The notes below the pieces were generated by a model. That model saw nothing but the letters and a program-made list of their open reading frames with translations, did not search any database and was not told the origin of the DNA. Below, piece after piece: positions 7,890 through 13,888 of a stretch of 22,308 nt of DNA; positions within the stretch are counted from its first letter, which is position 1; each line of letters starts with the position of its first letter. A program made the position numbers and the translations under genes. This DNA comes from CAZNQW01 sp964575225 (lineage in GTDB: Bacteria; Chloroflexota; Anaerolineae; JAAYZQ01): contig CAZNQW010000036.1 of assembly GCA_964575225.1 (NCBI GenBank), positions 1 through 22,308 of the forward strand. Direction: 5' to 3'.

Positions 7890-9488
7890 CTATTCGGCCA
7901 TAAAGGCTTCGGTCAAGTCCAGGTTGGGAATGGTCTCCAGTAATTCCAATCCCTGGAGCTGATTGCTCTTGGCATACACCTTGGGCTCAAAGTACAGCGA
8001 GATCCAGGGCAGATCGTCCCAGATCAGTTGCTGGATCTCTTTTGTCATGTCGATGACCTCTTGATCATCCGCGCTGGCTTGGGCTTGGGCGATCAGGGCG
8101 TCTACATCGGGATTGCAGTACTTGCTGGGGCTGCCATCGCACGTAAACCACCAGTTGATCTGGTTGTAGGGATCGACGGCTTGCCAGCCCAGCAGAAAGA
8201 GATCGTGCTCCCGGCCCGTGACAGCCTGTTGCCAGAAGCTTCCCCATTCGGCAGTCATAAGATCGGCCGTAATGCCCGCTTCGGCAAATTGGCCGACGAT
8301 GGCCTCGCAGATGACCTTGTCGCGCAGATAGCGCCCATCGGGGCAGGCCAAGCTTACCGTGATGCCGTCAGGATAGCCAGCCTCTGCCAGGAGGGCCTTG
8401 GCCTTCTCGGGGTCGTAGGTATAAGACGTCAGTTCCTCGTTAAACCCAAACATACTGGGGTGATAGATGTGCCGGTCAGCAGGAGTTCCCAATCCATTCA
8501 AGATGGTGTCCACCAGCGCCTGGCGGTCGACCGCATACTGGAACGCCTCGCGCAGCTTGGGGTTGTCGAACGGAGGGCGGTCATACTCAAAGGCCAGGTG
8601 GATGATGCGCATCGGCTCGCCGGTGACCACTTCCAGGTCGGGAATGGCTTCGATACGCTCGAAGGAATCGGGGGAAAGGTTGGTGATGATGGACACCTCT
8701 CCAGTCTCGAGGGCGGCCATTCGTGTGGCCGATTCGGGCAGGGCTTTGAAGACCAGGGTGGCGGGTTTGGGCTTTTCCCCCCAGTATTCCTCGTTACGGT
8801 CCATCACCAACTCATCGTTGGCGACGTACTTGACGAATTTGTAGGAGCCGGTGCCGATGGGCTGGGTGGCAAAATCGTCGCCCAGTTCCTCAGCCGCCTT
8901 GGGCGGCAGCATGTAGGCCCAGCCCAAGTTGTAGAGGAATGAGCGATTGGGGCTTTTGGTGATAATGTTGACGGTGTAGTCATCCAGGATTTCGACGCGA
9001 TCGATATCCTGCAACCAGCTTGCGTTCACGTAGGCATTCTCGGGATCGAGAGTGCTCTCGATGGTGTACTTGACCGATTCGGCATTAAAGGGCTCGCCGT
9101 TGTGGAACGTGACACCCTGCCGCAGCTTGAACTGCCAGGTCAGATCGTCGATCCGTTCCCACGACTCGGCCAGCCGCGGGTAAAAGTTGCTGGAGGCATC
9201 ATAATCAAAGAGCGGCTCAACCATATAGATAATCTCGGTCCAAGACAGGTCGCCACCTGCGCTGCGTGGATCGAGCGTCCCGGGATCCATGCTCATCCCG
9301 ATGTAGAGGGTTTGCCCCTCTCCCTCGGCCGGTTCTGGCTCGGTGGTGGGCTCGGGCTCGACCACCTCGGTGGCCTGGGGCTCGGCCGGCTGGGTCGCCT
9401 CCGGCGCTTGAGGTTCCGTAGTCCCTCCGCAGGCCATTACCAGCGAGACGATCATCAGCAAACTGATCAATAGGCCCAACTTTTTCAT
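7890..9488 (-). CDS. ABC transporter substrate-binding lipoprotein, SBP family 5 (DppA/OppA-like)
   Basis: Extracytoplasmic binding protein for a peptide or similar solute, 532 aa. The N-terminus is a lipoprotein signal: MKK, a hydrophobic core, then VMAC with the lipidated Cys at 20. A Pro/Glu/Thr linker of about 35 residues follows (TTEPQAPEATQ..., VVEPEPTTEPEP), a membrane tether. The mature domain begins near QTLYIGMSMDPGTLDPRSAGG and contains the family segments TWQFKLRQGVTFHNGEPFNAESV, IGTGSYKFVKY and KLREAFQYAVDRQALVDTILNGLG. The ATG at 9488 has GGGAGGA with five bases spacing. It is the first gene of the operon; its ligand, and so the operon's substrate, is not identifiable by eye. 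Confidence 0.95.
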   Translation of the reverse strand: MKKLGLLISLLMIVSLVMACGGTTEPQAPEATQPAEPQATEVVEPEPTTEPEPAEGEGQTLYIGMSMDPGTLDPRSAGGDLSWTEIIYMVEPLFDYDASSNFYPRLAESWERIDDLTWQFKLRQGVTFHNGEPFNAESVKYTIESTLDPENAYVNASWLQDIDRVEILDDYTVNIITKSPNRSFLYNLGWAYMLPPKAAEELGDDFATQPIGTGSYKFVKYVANDELVMDRNEEYWGEKPKPATLVFKALPESATRMAALETGEVSIITNLSPDSFERIEAIPDLEVVTGEPMRIIHLAFEYDRPPFDNPKLREAFQYAVDRQALVDTILNGLGTPADRHIYHPSMFGFNEELTSYTYDPEKAKALLAEAGYPDGITVSLACPDGRYLRDKVICEAIVGQFAEAGITADLMTAEWGSFWQQAVTGREHDLFLLGWQAVDPYNQINWWFTCDGSPSKYCNPDVDALIAQAQASADDQEVIDMTKEIQQLIWDDLPWISLYFEPKVYAKSNQLQGLELLETIPNLDLTEAFMAE

Positions 9489-9503
9489 GTTCTTCCTCCC
9501 AGA

Positions 9504-9532
9504 AGTGTATAAGTAGCGGTTTTCGCTCGCAA
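9504..9532 (-). promoter_or_regulatory. Possible proximal promoter of the binding-protein gene
   Basis: On the minus strand TTGCGA (9532-9527) and TACACT (9509-9504) are spaced by 17 bp, each four of six matches to consensus. Transcription would begin just before the ribosome binding site. It is much weaker than the promoter at 10046-10074 and may be a chance match. Confidence 0.25.
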
Positions 9533-9691
9533 ATCCTTGGTCAGAACGGTCCTCGTTTTTCGGTTGCGTCCCTCCTTTCCAATCCGTTTCTCCAATCGTA
9601 GGATGAGCGGAGAGCCGGATTCAGTCGATTGGTTATGGGAAGGCCGGATTCGGCCGGTTCAACCTGTAATGGTTCGCCCAAGATCTGGGCT

Positions 9692-9705
9692 CAGGAAATT
9701 TCCTG
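9692..9705. promoter_or_regulatory. 14-bp palindrome, possible operator
   Basis: CAGGAAATTTCCTG is a perfect 14-bp palindrome in the operon leader. Its AAATTTC core recurs inside the spacer of the strong operon promoter (GTAAATTTCAC, plus strand, 10054-10064), so the two could be sites of one DNA-binding protein. This is inference from the shared core only. Confidence 0.35.
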
Positions 9706-9855
9706 GCCCCAGGATGCGAGTCGAAGGGAGTGGTCTCGAGGGTGGAGGTCCCACGATGATCCATCGCAACTGATACGATGGAGAACGAGGGGCGATCTGC
9801 CTTGCCGATTGGATGACTTTTCGGACGATGGTCCGCTGGAAGCACACAAGACGGA

Positions 9856-9891
9856 AAAGGCCATTGGTCTGCCTTGAGCCCGATGGCCTTT
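9856..9891 (-). terminator. Possible attenuator hairpin in the operon leader
   Basis: On the minus strand AAAGGCCAT and ATGGCCTTT form a 9-bp stem around an 18-nt loop, and the 3' arm runs into TTTT. Lying inside the leader, it could act as a conditional terminator. The T-run is short, so strength is uncertain. Confidence 0.4.
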
Positions 9892-10022
9892 GCCGCTTCC
9901 GCACATTGTGAGGAACATTCCTTCATCGGAGTCTCCAATATGGGAGCTGCAAAGCCACCCCTCTTCTGTGCAAACGGTGAAGTTACAAGGCAAGAGTAGC
10001 ACAGAAAAGGAGTGCCTCTGCC

Positions 10023-10038
10023 GTATCCTATAGGATAC
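10023..10038. promoter_or_regulatory. 16-bp perfect palindrome at the operon start site (operator candidate)
   Basis: GTATCCTATAGGATAC is a perfect 16-bp palindrome. It begins seven bases after the -10 box of the strong minus-strand promoter, so it covers about +1 to +16 of the transcript. A bound protein there would block initiation. An RpiR-family regulator gene lies 1.2 kb away, but its binding to this site is only a guess. Confidence 0.65.
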
Positions 10039-10045
10039 AGGATAG

Positions 10046-10074
10046 ATTATATAGTAAATTTCACCCGATGTCAA
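10046..10074 (-). promoter_or_regulatory. Perfect-consensus sigma-70 promoter of the peptide/amide operon
   Basis: On the minus strand TTGACA (10074-10069) and TATAAT (10051-10046) are both six of six matches with a 17-bp spacer. Transcription would start near 10039 and run towards the binding-protein gene. Unlike most other promoters in the window it has no TGn extension. The spacer contains GTGAAATTTAC, a near palindrome. Confidence 0.85.
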
Positions 10075-10127
10075 ATCTCCCTAGATCCATGCGCAACCTG
10101 GTGGTAAGGTCGTCTGTCTTGGGCACC

Positions 10128-10147
10128 ATGCATGCATGCATGCATGC
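10128..10147. repeat. Tetranucleotide repeat (ATGC)x5
   Basis: Five tandem ATGC units lie in the gap between the operon promoter and the tRNA promoter, about 90-110 bp upstream of the operon start site. The tract is self-complementary and could form a cruciform or vary in copy number by slippage. Confidence 0.9.
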
Positions 10148-10254
10148 ACGCTCGCGCCTGATCGGACGGATGGCAATCGGCGATTGCAGGCCCTCCCGCG
10201 AGAGCACTTTCCGGTCGGCGCGCGCCCTCTTGAAACCTTCCGGGCATCCCGCCC

Positions 10255-10290
10255 TGACCATTTGACCATTCTCACTCCTTGTGCTAAAAT
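10255..10290 (+). promoter_or_regulatory. tRNA promoter with a tandem TGACCATT repeat
   Basis: TTGACC (10262-10267) and TAAAAT (10285-10290) are spaced by 17 bp, with TGC before the -10 box. The start site would be near 10297, about ten bases before tRNA-Gln. The 8-mer TGACCATT occurs twice in tandem (10255-10262, 10263-10270) and the second copy forms the -35 region. No stringent-type GC discriminator is obvious. Between 10081 and 10254 I see no gene. Confidence 0.75.
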
Positions 10291-10306
10291 ACCGACGTTC
10301 AAGCAG

Positions 10307-10377
10307 TCGGGGGTCGTCTAATGGCAGGACAAGGGACTTTGGATCCCTCTATTGAGGTTCGAATCCTCACCCCCGAG
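10307..10377 (+). tRNA. tRNA-Gln (anticodon TTG)
   Basis: A 71-nt cloverleaf: acceptor TCGGGGG/CCCCCGA, D stem GTCT/GGAC, anticodon stem AGGGA/TCCCT with loop CTTTGGA (anticodon TTG), T stem TGAGG/CCTCA with loop TTCGAAT, and discriminator G. The 3' CCA is not encoded. U54, C56 and A58 in the T loop are the bases expected of a TtuA substrate. It is the first gene of the transcript. Confidence 0.95.
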
Positions 10378-10383
10378 TCTGCC

Positions 10384-10455
10384 GGGCCCTTAGCTCAGTG
10401 GCAGAGCGGCCGGCTCATAACCGGTTGGTCGCAGGTTCGAAACCTGCAGGGCCCA
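10384..10455 (+). tRNA. tRNA with CAT anticodon, Ile2 or elongator Met
   Basis: A 72-nt cloverleaf six bases after tRNA-Gln: acceptor GGGCCCT/AGGGCCC, D stem GCTC/GAGC, anticodon stem GCCGG/CCGGT with loop CTCATAA (anticodon CAT), T stem GCAGG/CCTGC, discriminator A, no encoded CCA. The paired 1-72 bases exclude initiator tRNA. C4-G69 and C5-G68 in the acceptor stem are features used by TilS on E. coli tRNA-Ile2, and the TTAGCTC and TTGGTCG segments resemble that tRNA. I lean to Ile2 (C34 changed to lysidine, reading AUA), but elongator Met is not excluded. Confidence 0.93.
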
Positions 10456-10555
10456 TGGGTGGGGCAACCTTCCTTGGGCTCTTGTTTTGTCCAGGGAAAA
10501 GGCAGTTTTTTGGCGCGGTGGTCTGACTCTGCTTGCAGGGGAGGAAACGTCGGCC

Positions 10556-11059
10556 ATGGATCAGGTCCTGGTTCTCAACGCAACCTACGAACCCCTCAGC
10601 GTGATTTCGCTGCGCAGGGCGGTTTTGCTCCTGGTCAAAGAGAAAGCCGAAATCGTCGAAGCTGCGCAGGCGCGGTTGCGCTCCGAAAAACAGTCCTTGC
10701 CGGTTCCCCTCGTCATTCGCCTGGTGTACTATGTCCGCCTCCCGCGGCGATTCGCATTGCCTCTGTCGCGCCGCACCGTGCTCGCCCGGGATCATTATAC
10801 CTGCCAATACTGCGGCGCGTCTCCTGGCAAATCTGCTCTGACTATCGACCACGTCCTACCTCGCTCGCGGGGTGGGCCCACCACATGGGAGAACGTCGTG
10901 ACCGCATGTGACACCTGCAATCGGCGAAAGGGCAACCGGACGCCGGAAGAAGCCCGCATGCCCCTCAAACGGACCCCTTTTCAACCCCGCTACCTGGCCC
11001 TGACGTTGATCGCGGGTGCGAGCCCGCCCGACGCCTGGGGCAAGTACATGTATCAGTAA
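10556..11059 (+). CDS. HNH endonuclease domain protein with Cys4 zinc site
   Basis: A 167-aa protein with a C-terminal HNH fold. Cys83 and Cys86 (CQYC) and Cys118 and Cys121 (CDTC) make the zinc knuckle around the nuclease core. The core has Asp98-His99 in IDHVLPRSRGG, Asn113 in WENVV and Asn122 in CNRRKGN. The first 75 residues (VLVLNATYEPLSVISLRRAV...) are a conserved N-terminal part of this small HNH family, found widely in cyanobacteria and Chloroflexi as a stand-alone chromosomal gene of unknown function. It begins 100 bp after the CAT tRNA with AGGGGAGG at 10537-10544 (spacing 11), and no separate promoter or terminator is clear in between, so it may be read through from the tRNAs. No methylase or restriction partner is nearby, so a housekeeping role is as likely as defence. 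Confidence 0.9.
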   Translation: MDQVLVLNATYEPLSVISLRRAVLLLVKEKAEIVEAAQARLRSEKQSLPVPLVIRLVYYVRLPRRFALPLSRRTVLARDHYTCQYCGASPGKSALTIDHVLPRSRGGPTTWENVVTACDTCNRRKGNRTPEEARMPLKRTPFQPRYLALTLIAGASPPDAWGKYMYQ

Positions 11060-11153
11060 CCCCCTCCGATCCCAAGGCATCCTCGGCTCGAAATCTGACG
11101 AGGAAGTGGTGCCGTCCTCGGGTACCCGGCGCGTGACGATTTTGTCAACGGTT

Positions 11154-11183
11154 TTTGCATTCTGGTCAAAAGTGTGGTATCCT
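11154..11183 (+). promoter_or_regulatory. Extended -10 promoter of the RpiR-family regulator
   Basis: The -10 box TATCCT (11178-11183) is preceded by TGG, the same extension seen at other promoters here. A weak -35 TTTGCA (11154-11159) lies 18 bp upstream. The leader to the ATG at 11229 would be about 40 nt. Confidence 0.5.
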
Positions 11184-11228
11184 AAGCCCTCGTGGAAGAG
11201 AAGGAGAATTCAAGATACGGAGGGGCAC

Positions 11229-12110
11229 ATGTTTCGGGAAAAAATCACACGGCATTATCAGTCGCTGTCCCCTAGTTTCAAAAAGATCGCAGATTTCATT
11301 CTGACCTCGCACCAGCGGGCTGCATTCATGAGCGCATCGCGCTTGGCCAAGCACCTCGGCGTCGATGTGGCTACGGTCACCCGCTTTGCCCAACAGATTG
11401 GGTACGACGGCTACGTCGAATTGATCCGCGAAGTGCAGGAGCTGGTTCTGGCAGAGATGCGCAAAGCCCGCTCGCCCGTCACCGATCGGCTCGACCAGGC
11501 TACCCACCCCTTTATGTTGCATATGTGGCGTGATTGGGCAAACCTGGAAAAATCGATCCAGAATATCCCGCTGGAGGATGCGGAACGGGCCCTTGCCGCT
11601 ATTGATGCGGCCCGAAGAATCTATGTCGTTTCTGAGGGGATAGGCTCAGGACTGGCCCAGGTGATGGCAAGTTATCTTACACTCCGCAAGCCGGATGTGC
11701 GGGTGCTCAGCCAGGGGCCCTTTGACGTGGCTATGGCGCTCAAGGATATCACCGCCAACGATCTGGTCATCGCTGTGGGGTTCACCGATTACGCCTACAT
11801 TGCCACCCGCGCCATCGAGGTTGCCAATCGGGTGGGGGCCCAAAGCATCGGAATTATCTCGCAAGCCGATTGCCCCATTGGCGCTGTGGCCCAGATCCTG
11901 CTCGCCTGTTCGGCTACCGAAGAAGGCTACCTGCCCGCGCCCACCTGTGTGGCCTCGATTCTGTTCTCCCTGGCCTATACCTACCTCATGTCAGACGGCG
12001 ATGCCCACCACCAAAACCTGCTCAAATTTCAGGAGGCCTATTCTGACCTGACGGAAGGCACGCCGCGGGGAGAGGATGATGTGTTCGGGGACCTGATCGC
12101 CCGCTTCTAG
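11229..12110 (+). CDS. RpiR/MurR-family transcriptional regulator (HTH_6 plus SIS domain)
   Basis: DNA-binding regulator of 293 aa. An N-terminal HTH_6 domain (about 1-77) has the recognition segment MSASRLAKHLGVDVATVTRFAQ (34-55), followed by the family phrase IGYDGYVELIREVQE. The C-terminal SIS domain (about 118-255) contains the phosphosugar-binding-type stretch IYVVSEGIGSGLAQVMASYL and IAVGFTDYAYIATRAIEVA. Members of the family usually sense a phosphosugar or related metabolite and bind palindromes as dimers. The ATG at 11229 has GGAGG five bases upstream; the frame extends further left without support. No sugar gene is adjacent. The closest clearly regulated promoter is that of the peptide/amide operon, which points away from it, so control of that operon is an inference from position. 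Confidence 0.93.
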   Translation: MFREKITRHYQSLSPSFKKIADFILTSHQRAAFMSASRLAKHLGVDVATVTRFAQQIGYDGYVELIREVQELVLAEMRKARSPVTDRLDQATHPFMLHMWRDWANLEKSIQNIPLEDAERALAAIDAARRIYVVSEGIGSGLAQVMASYLTLRKPDVRVLSQGPFDVAMALKDITANDLVIAVGFTDYAYIATRAIEVANRVGAQSIGIISQADCPIGAVAQILLACSATEEGYLPAPTCVASILFSLAYTYLMSDGDAHHQNLLKFQEAYSDLTEGTPRGEDDVFGDLIARF

Positions 12111-12138
12111 GCAATGGTTGGGAGTCACCTGACCCGAT

Positions 12139-12177
12139 CGGCCCTGGCTCACACGAGAACCAGGGCCGATTTTTTTT
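12139..12177 (+). terminator. Intrinsic terminator of the RpiR-family gene
   Basis: Stem CGGCCCTGG (12139-12147) / CCAGGGCCG (12160-12168) with a 12-nt loop is followed by A and eight T (12170-12177). It lies 28 bp after the stop codon. The converging TolB-like gene ends shortly after, but no T-run serves the minus strand. Confidence 0.93.
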
Positions 12178-12216
12178 AGGTTCTTTGGCCAGGTGTGCCT
12201 TTTTGAGGCGCGGGAC

Positions 12217-13323
12217 TCACCTTTTGGGCGCCCAGGTGCAGAATTCGTCGCTGCCGGGCTCGTGGGTGAGCTGAGTCCATGCGCGGCTGGCCCGATCCAG
12301 AATGTAAAGCTTTTTTTCACCCGTCCTGTCGCTGTACAGCACCAGCCGCTGGCCATCGGGCGACCAATCGGCCAGGCCCTCGATGCTATCGGGTGACTGG
12401 CTCAGATTGCTCGGATTCGAGCCGTCGGCGTTCATGGTATAGATCTCTTGATTCCCATCGCGCGCGGTGTTAAAGGCGATCTCTTGGCCGTCGGGCGACC
12501 ACATGGCATAGCGATCCCGGCCGGGCATTTGGGTCAGATTCACCGGCTGCGTCCCATCGGCATTCATCCGCCATACGTCCAGGTTGCCGTCCCGGTCGGA
12601 GGTGAAGGCGATAGTCGCCCCATCGGGCGACCAGGCGGGAAACCGATCTTGGGCCGGATGATCGGTGAGGGGGTGTAAACCGGTTCCGTCGACATGCACC
12701 ACCCAGATTTCCCAGTTTCCACTGCGATCGCTCTCAAAGGCGATGCGCTGCCCATCGGGGGACCAGGTCGGCCAGCCGTCGTTGGTGGCAGGGTCGGTCA
12801 GCCGGACCACATCGCCCACCCTCGCCCCGGCCCCAGGGTCAAAGTCCAGGAGATAGATCGAACCGGGTCCCAACCCCCATTTGCCGGCAGTGGTATCGCG
12901 CAGAGAGACAAAGGCGATACGCTGGCCATCGGGCGACCACACCGGCGCCACGTCGTCGGCCCAGGAGTGGGTCAGATTGGTCAGCCGCGAGCCATCGGGC
13001 TGCACGGCAAAAATCTCATAGTCGCTGCGCCCGGCCTGTTTTGTCTCAAAGGCAATCCACTCCGCGCGGGACGGCTCGGCTGTGGCAGGTAGGGTAGGTG
13101 TGGCCGTAACTGTGGACGCGGGGAGTGGACTGCCCGGCGCGTCGGTGGGGGGTCGATCTGTGGCCACAGGGCTGGGCGACGGCGTCACGCTCGGCGGATC
13201 GCCAAACACCAGTCGGTGGGCAGCCGGCACCGTCTTGACCAGCCAAAGGCCGCCCACCAAAAGGGCTACCACGCAGGTCAACCCAACGACAAGGCCCACC
13301 ACCCGCCATTTCTTTCGATCCAT
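12217..13323 (-). CDS. Membrane-anchored TolB-like beta-propeller (PD40 repeat) protein
   Basis: A 368-aa protein with a short basic N-terminus, one membrane segment (about 8-30), a Pro/Thr/Ser linker (about 43-88) and an exterior propeller. At least five PD40/WD40-like repeats are visible by their WSPDGxxIAF core: WSPDGQRIAFVS, WSPDGQRIAFESDR, WSPDGATIAFTSDR, WSPDGQEIAFNTAR and WSPDGQRLVLYSDR. Strand phrases such as YEIFAVQPDGSRLTNLTH and QEIYTMNADGSNPSNLSQ fill out the blades. The fold resembles the TolB propeller, but there is no Tol-Pal context, so the binding partner is unknown. The ATG at 13323 has AGAGAGG upstream and lies about 42 nt after the predicted start site; the longer open frame crosses the promoter and is rejected. 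It is monocistronic and converges with the RpiR-family gene. Confidence 0.92.
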   Translation of the reverse strand: MDRKKWRVVGLVVGLTCVVALLVGGLWLVKTVPAAHRLVFGDPPSVTPSPSPVATDRPPTDAPGSPLPASTVTATPTLPATAEPSRAEWIAFETKQAGRSDYEIFAVQPDGSRLTNLTHSWADDVAPVWSPDGQRIAFVSLRDTTAGKWGLGPGSIYLLDFDPGAGARVGDVVRLTDPATNDGWPTWSPDGQRIAFESDRSGNWEIWVVHVDGTGLHPLTDHPAQDRFPAWSPDGATIAFTSDRDGNLDVWRMNADGTQPVNLTQMPGRDRYAMWSPDGQEIAFNTARDGNQEIYTMNADGSNPSNLSQSPDSIEGLADWSPDGQRLVLYSDRTGEKKLYILDRASRAWTQLTHEPGSDEFCTWAPKR

Positions 13324-13371
13324 AGGGGAGTATCCTCTCTTTGCTTGTCCAGGTCCTCGTTGCGAGATGCC

Positions 13372-13401
13372 ATTATACCACGACAAGGGACGGGCCACCA
13401 A
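13372..13401 (-). promoter_or_regulatory. Promoter of the TolB-like gene
   Basis: On the minus strand TATAAT (13377-13372) is preceded by TGG. TTGGTG (13401-13396) lies 18 bp further up as a weak -35 box. The leader to the ATG at 13323 would be about 42 nt. Confidence 0.7.
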
Positions 13402-13451
13402 GCCCGCGGGATCAACGATTCTCCATGCAGCGGTGAGGGAGACTGATGCTC

Positions 13452-13475
13452 GCCACCCCCGTTCTTGGGGGTGGC
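13452..13475. other. Stem-loop in the gap between the TolB-like and ttuB genes
   Basis: GCCACCCCC and GGGGGTGGC form a 9-bp stem with a 6-nt loop (GTTCTT). No T-run follows on either strand. It lies in the 347-bp divergent gap 13324-13670, which otherwise holds only the two promoters; I see no gene there. Confidence 0.5.
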
Positions 13476-13613
13476 CTGCGCCTTTGGCGATCCTCCGTCC
13501 GGAACGCCGTCCCCCTACCGGCCCCATTGAAAGGGGCAGAGAGCAGCAATCCAAGGTTACACGCGATCTGGTGCAAACCACCCTAAACAGGGCCGTCTCA
13601 CAGGGCGGGCTGT

Positions 13614-13642
13614 TTGTTCTTACCCGACCTGCATGGTAGAAT
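13614..13642 (+). promoter_or_regulatory. Promoter of ttuB-ttuA
   Basis: The -10 box TAGAAT (13637-13642) is preceded by TGG (13634-13636), and a weak -35 TTGTTC (13614-13619) lies 17 bp upstream. The leader to ttuB would be about 22 nt. Confidence 0.6.
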
Positions 13643-13670
13643 GGTGCTCTAGTTTTGAGGGGAGCAACAC

Positions 13671-13862
13671 ATGGTTACAGTCATCTATCGGGACAAAACC
13701 TGGGAAGTAAAAGCCGGGAGCACGATTCGACATATCATCACCAGCCTGTCCTTGAATCCCGAATCGATCCTGGCGGTGCGGGAGGGCAAGCTGATCAACG
13801 AAGAGACCCTCGCCAGAGATGGGGACACCATCAAGCTGGTGGCGGTCGTCTCGGGCGGATAG
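13671..13862 (+). CDS. ttuB: TtuB-like ubiquitin-fold sulfur carrier protein
   Basis: A 63-aa beta-grasp protein of the ThiS/MoaD/TtuB type that ends in SGG. In this family the C-terminal Gly-Gly is adenylated and turned into a thiocarboxylate that donates sulfur. Sequence features are a beta-hairpin start (VTVIYRDKTWEVKAGSTI), the LNPESILAVREGKLINEETLARDGD core shared with ThiS, and KLVAVVSGG. Alone it could be a ThiS or MoaD, but it lies 26 bp before a clear TtuA gene, with no thiamine or molybdopterin gene nearby, so TtuB is the best name. The ATG at 13671 has GAGGGGAG six bases upstream. In Thermus, TtuB is activated by the E1-like TtuC, which is not in this window. Confidence 0.85.
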   Translation: MVTVIYRDKTWEVKAGSTIRHIITSLSLNPESILAVREGKLINEETLARDGDTIKLVAVVSGG

Positions 13863-13888
13863 AGAGCCCGAGACCGTAGGGGGATGGC

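Larger units (their letters stand above)
9489..10039 (-). other. Long untranslated leader of the peptide/amide operon
   Basis: About 550 nt lie between the strong minus-strand promoter and the binding-protein start, with no ORF that I would defend. Structure on the minus strand includes the hairpin at 9856-9891, a small hairpin GCCCA/TGGGC at 9676-9690, and the palindrome at 9692-9705. No known riboswitch or T-box motif was recognised. A short unrecognised gene remains possible. Confidence 0.45.

Noticed and set aside
8028..8942. 304-codon plus-strand ORF
   Set aside because: Antisense shadow of the binding-protein gene.
9691..10074. 127-codon minus-strand ORF in the operon leader
   Set aside because: Its ATG lies in the -35 box of the strong promoter, and the translation shows no known domain or good ribosome site.
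10128..10147. CRISPR-like repeat
   Set aside because: It is a simple 4-nt tandem repeat with no spacers, and no cas genes are present.
10556..11059. Restriction or retro-element nuclease
   Set aside because: No methylase, reverse transcriptase or intron context; the protein resembles the stand-alone chromosomal HNH family.
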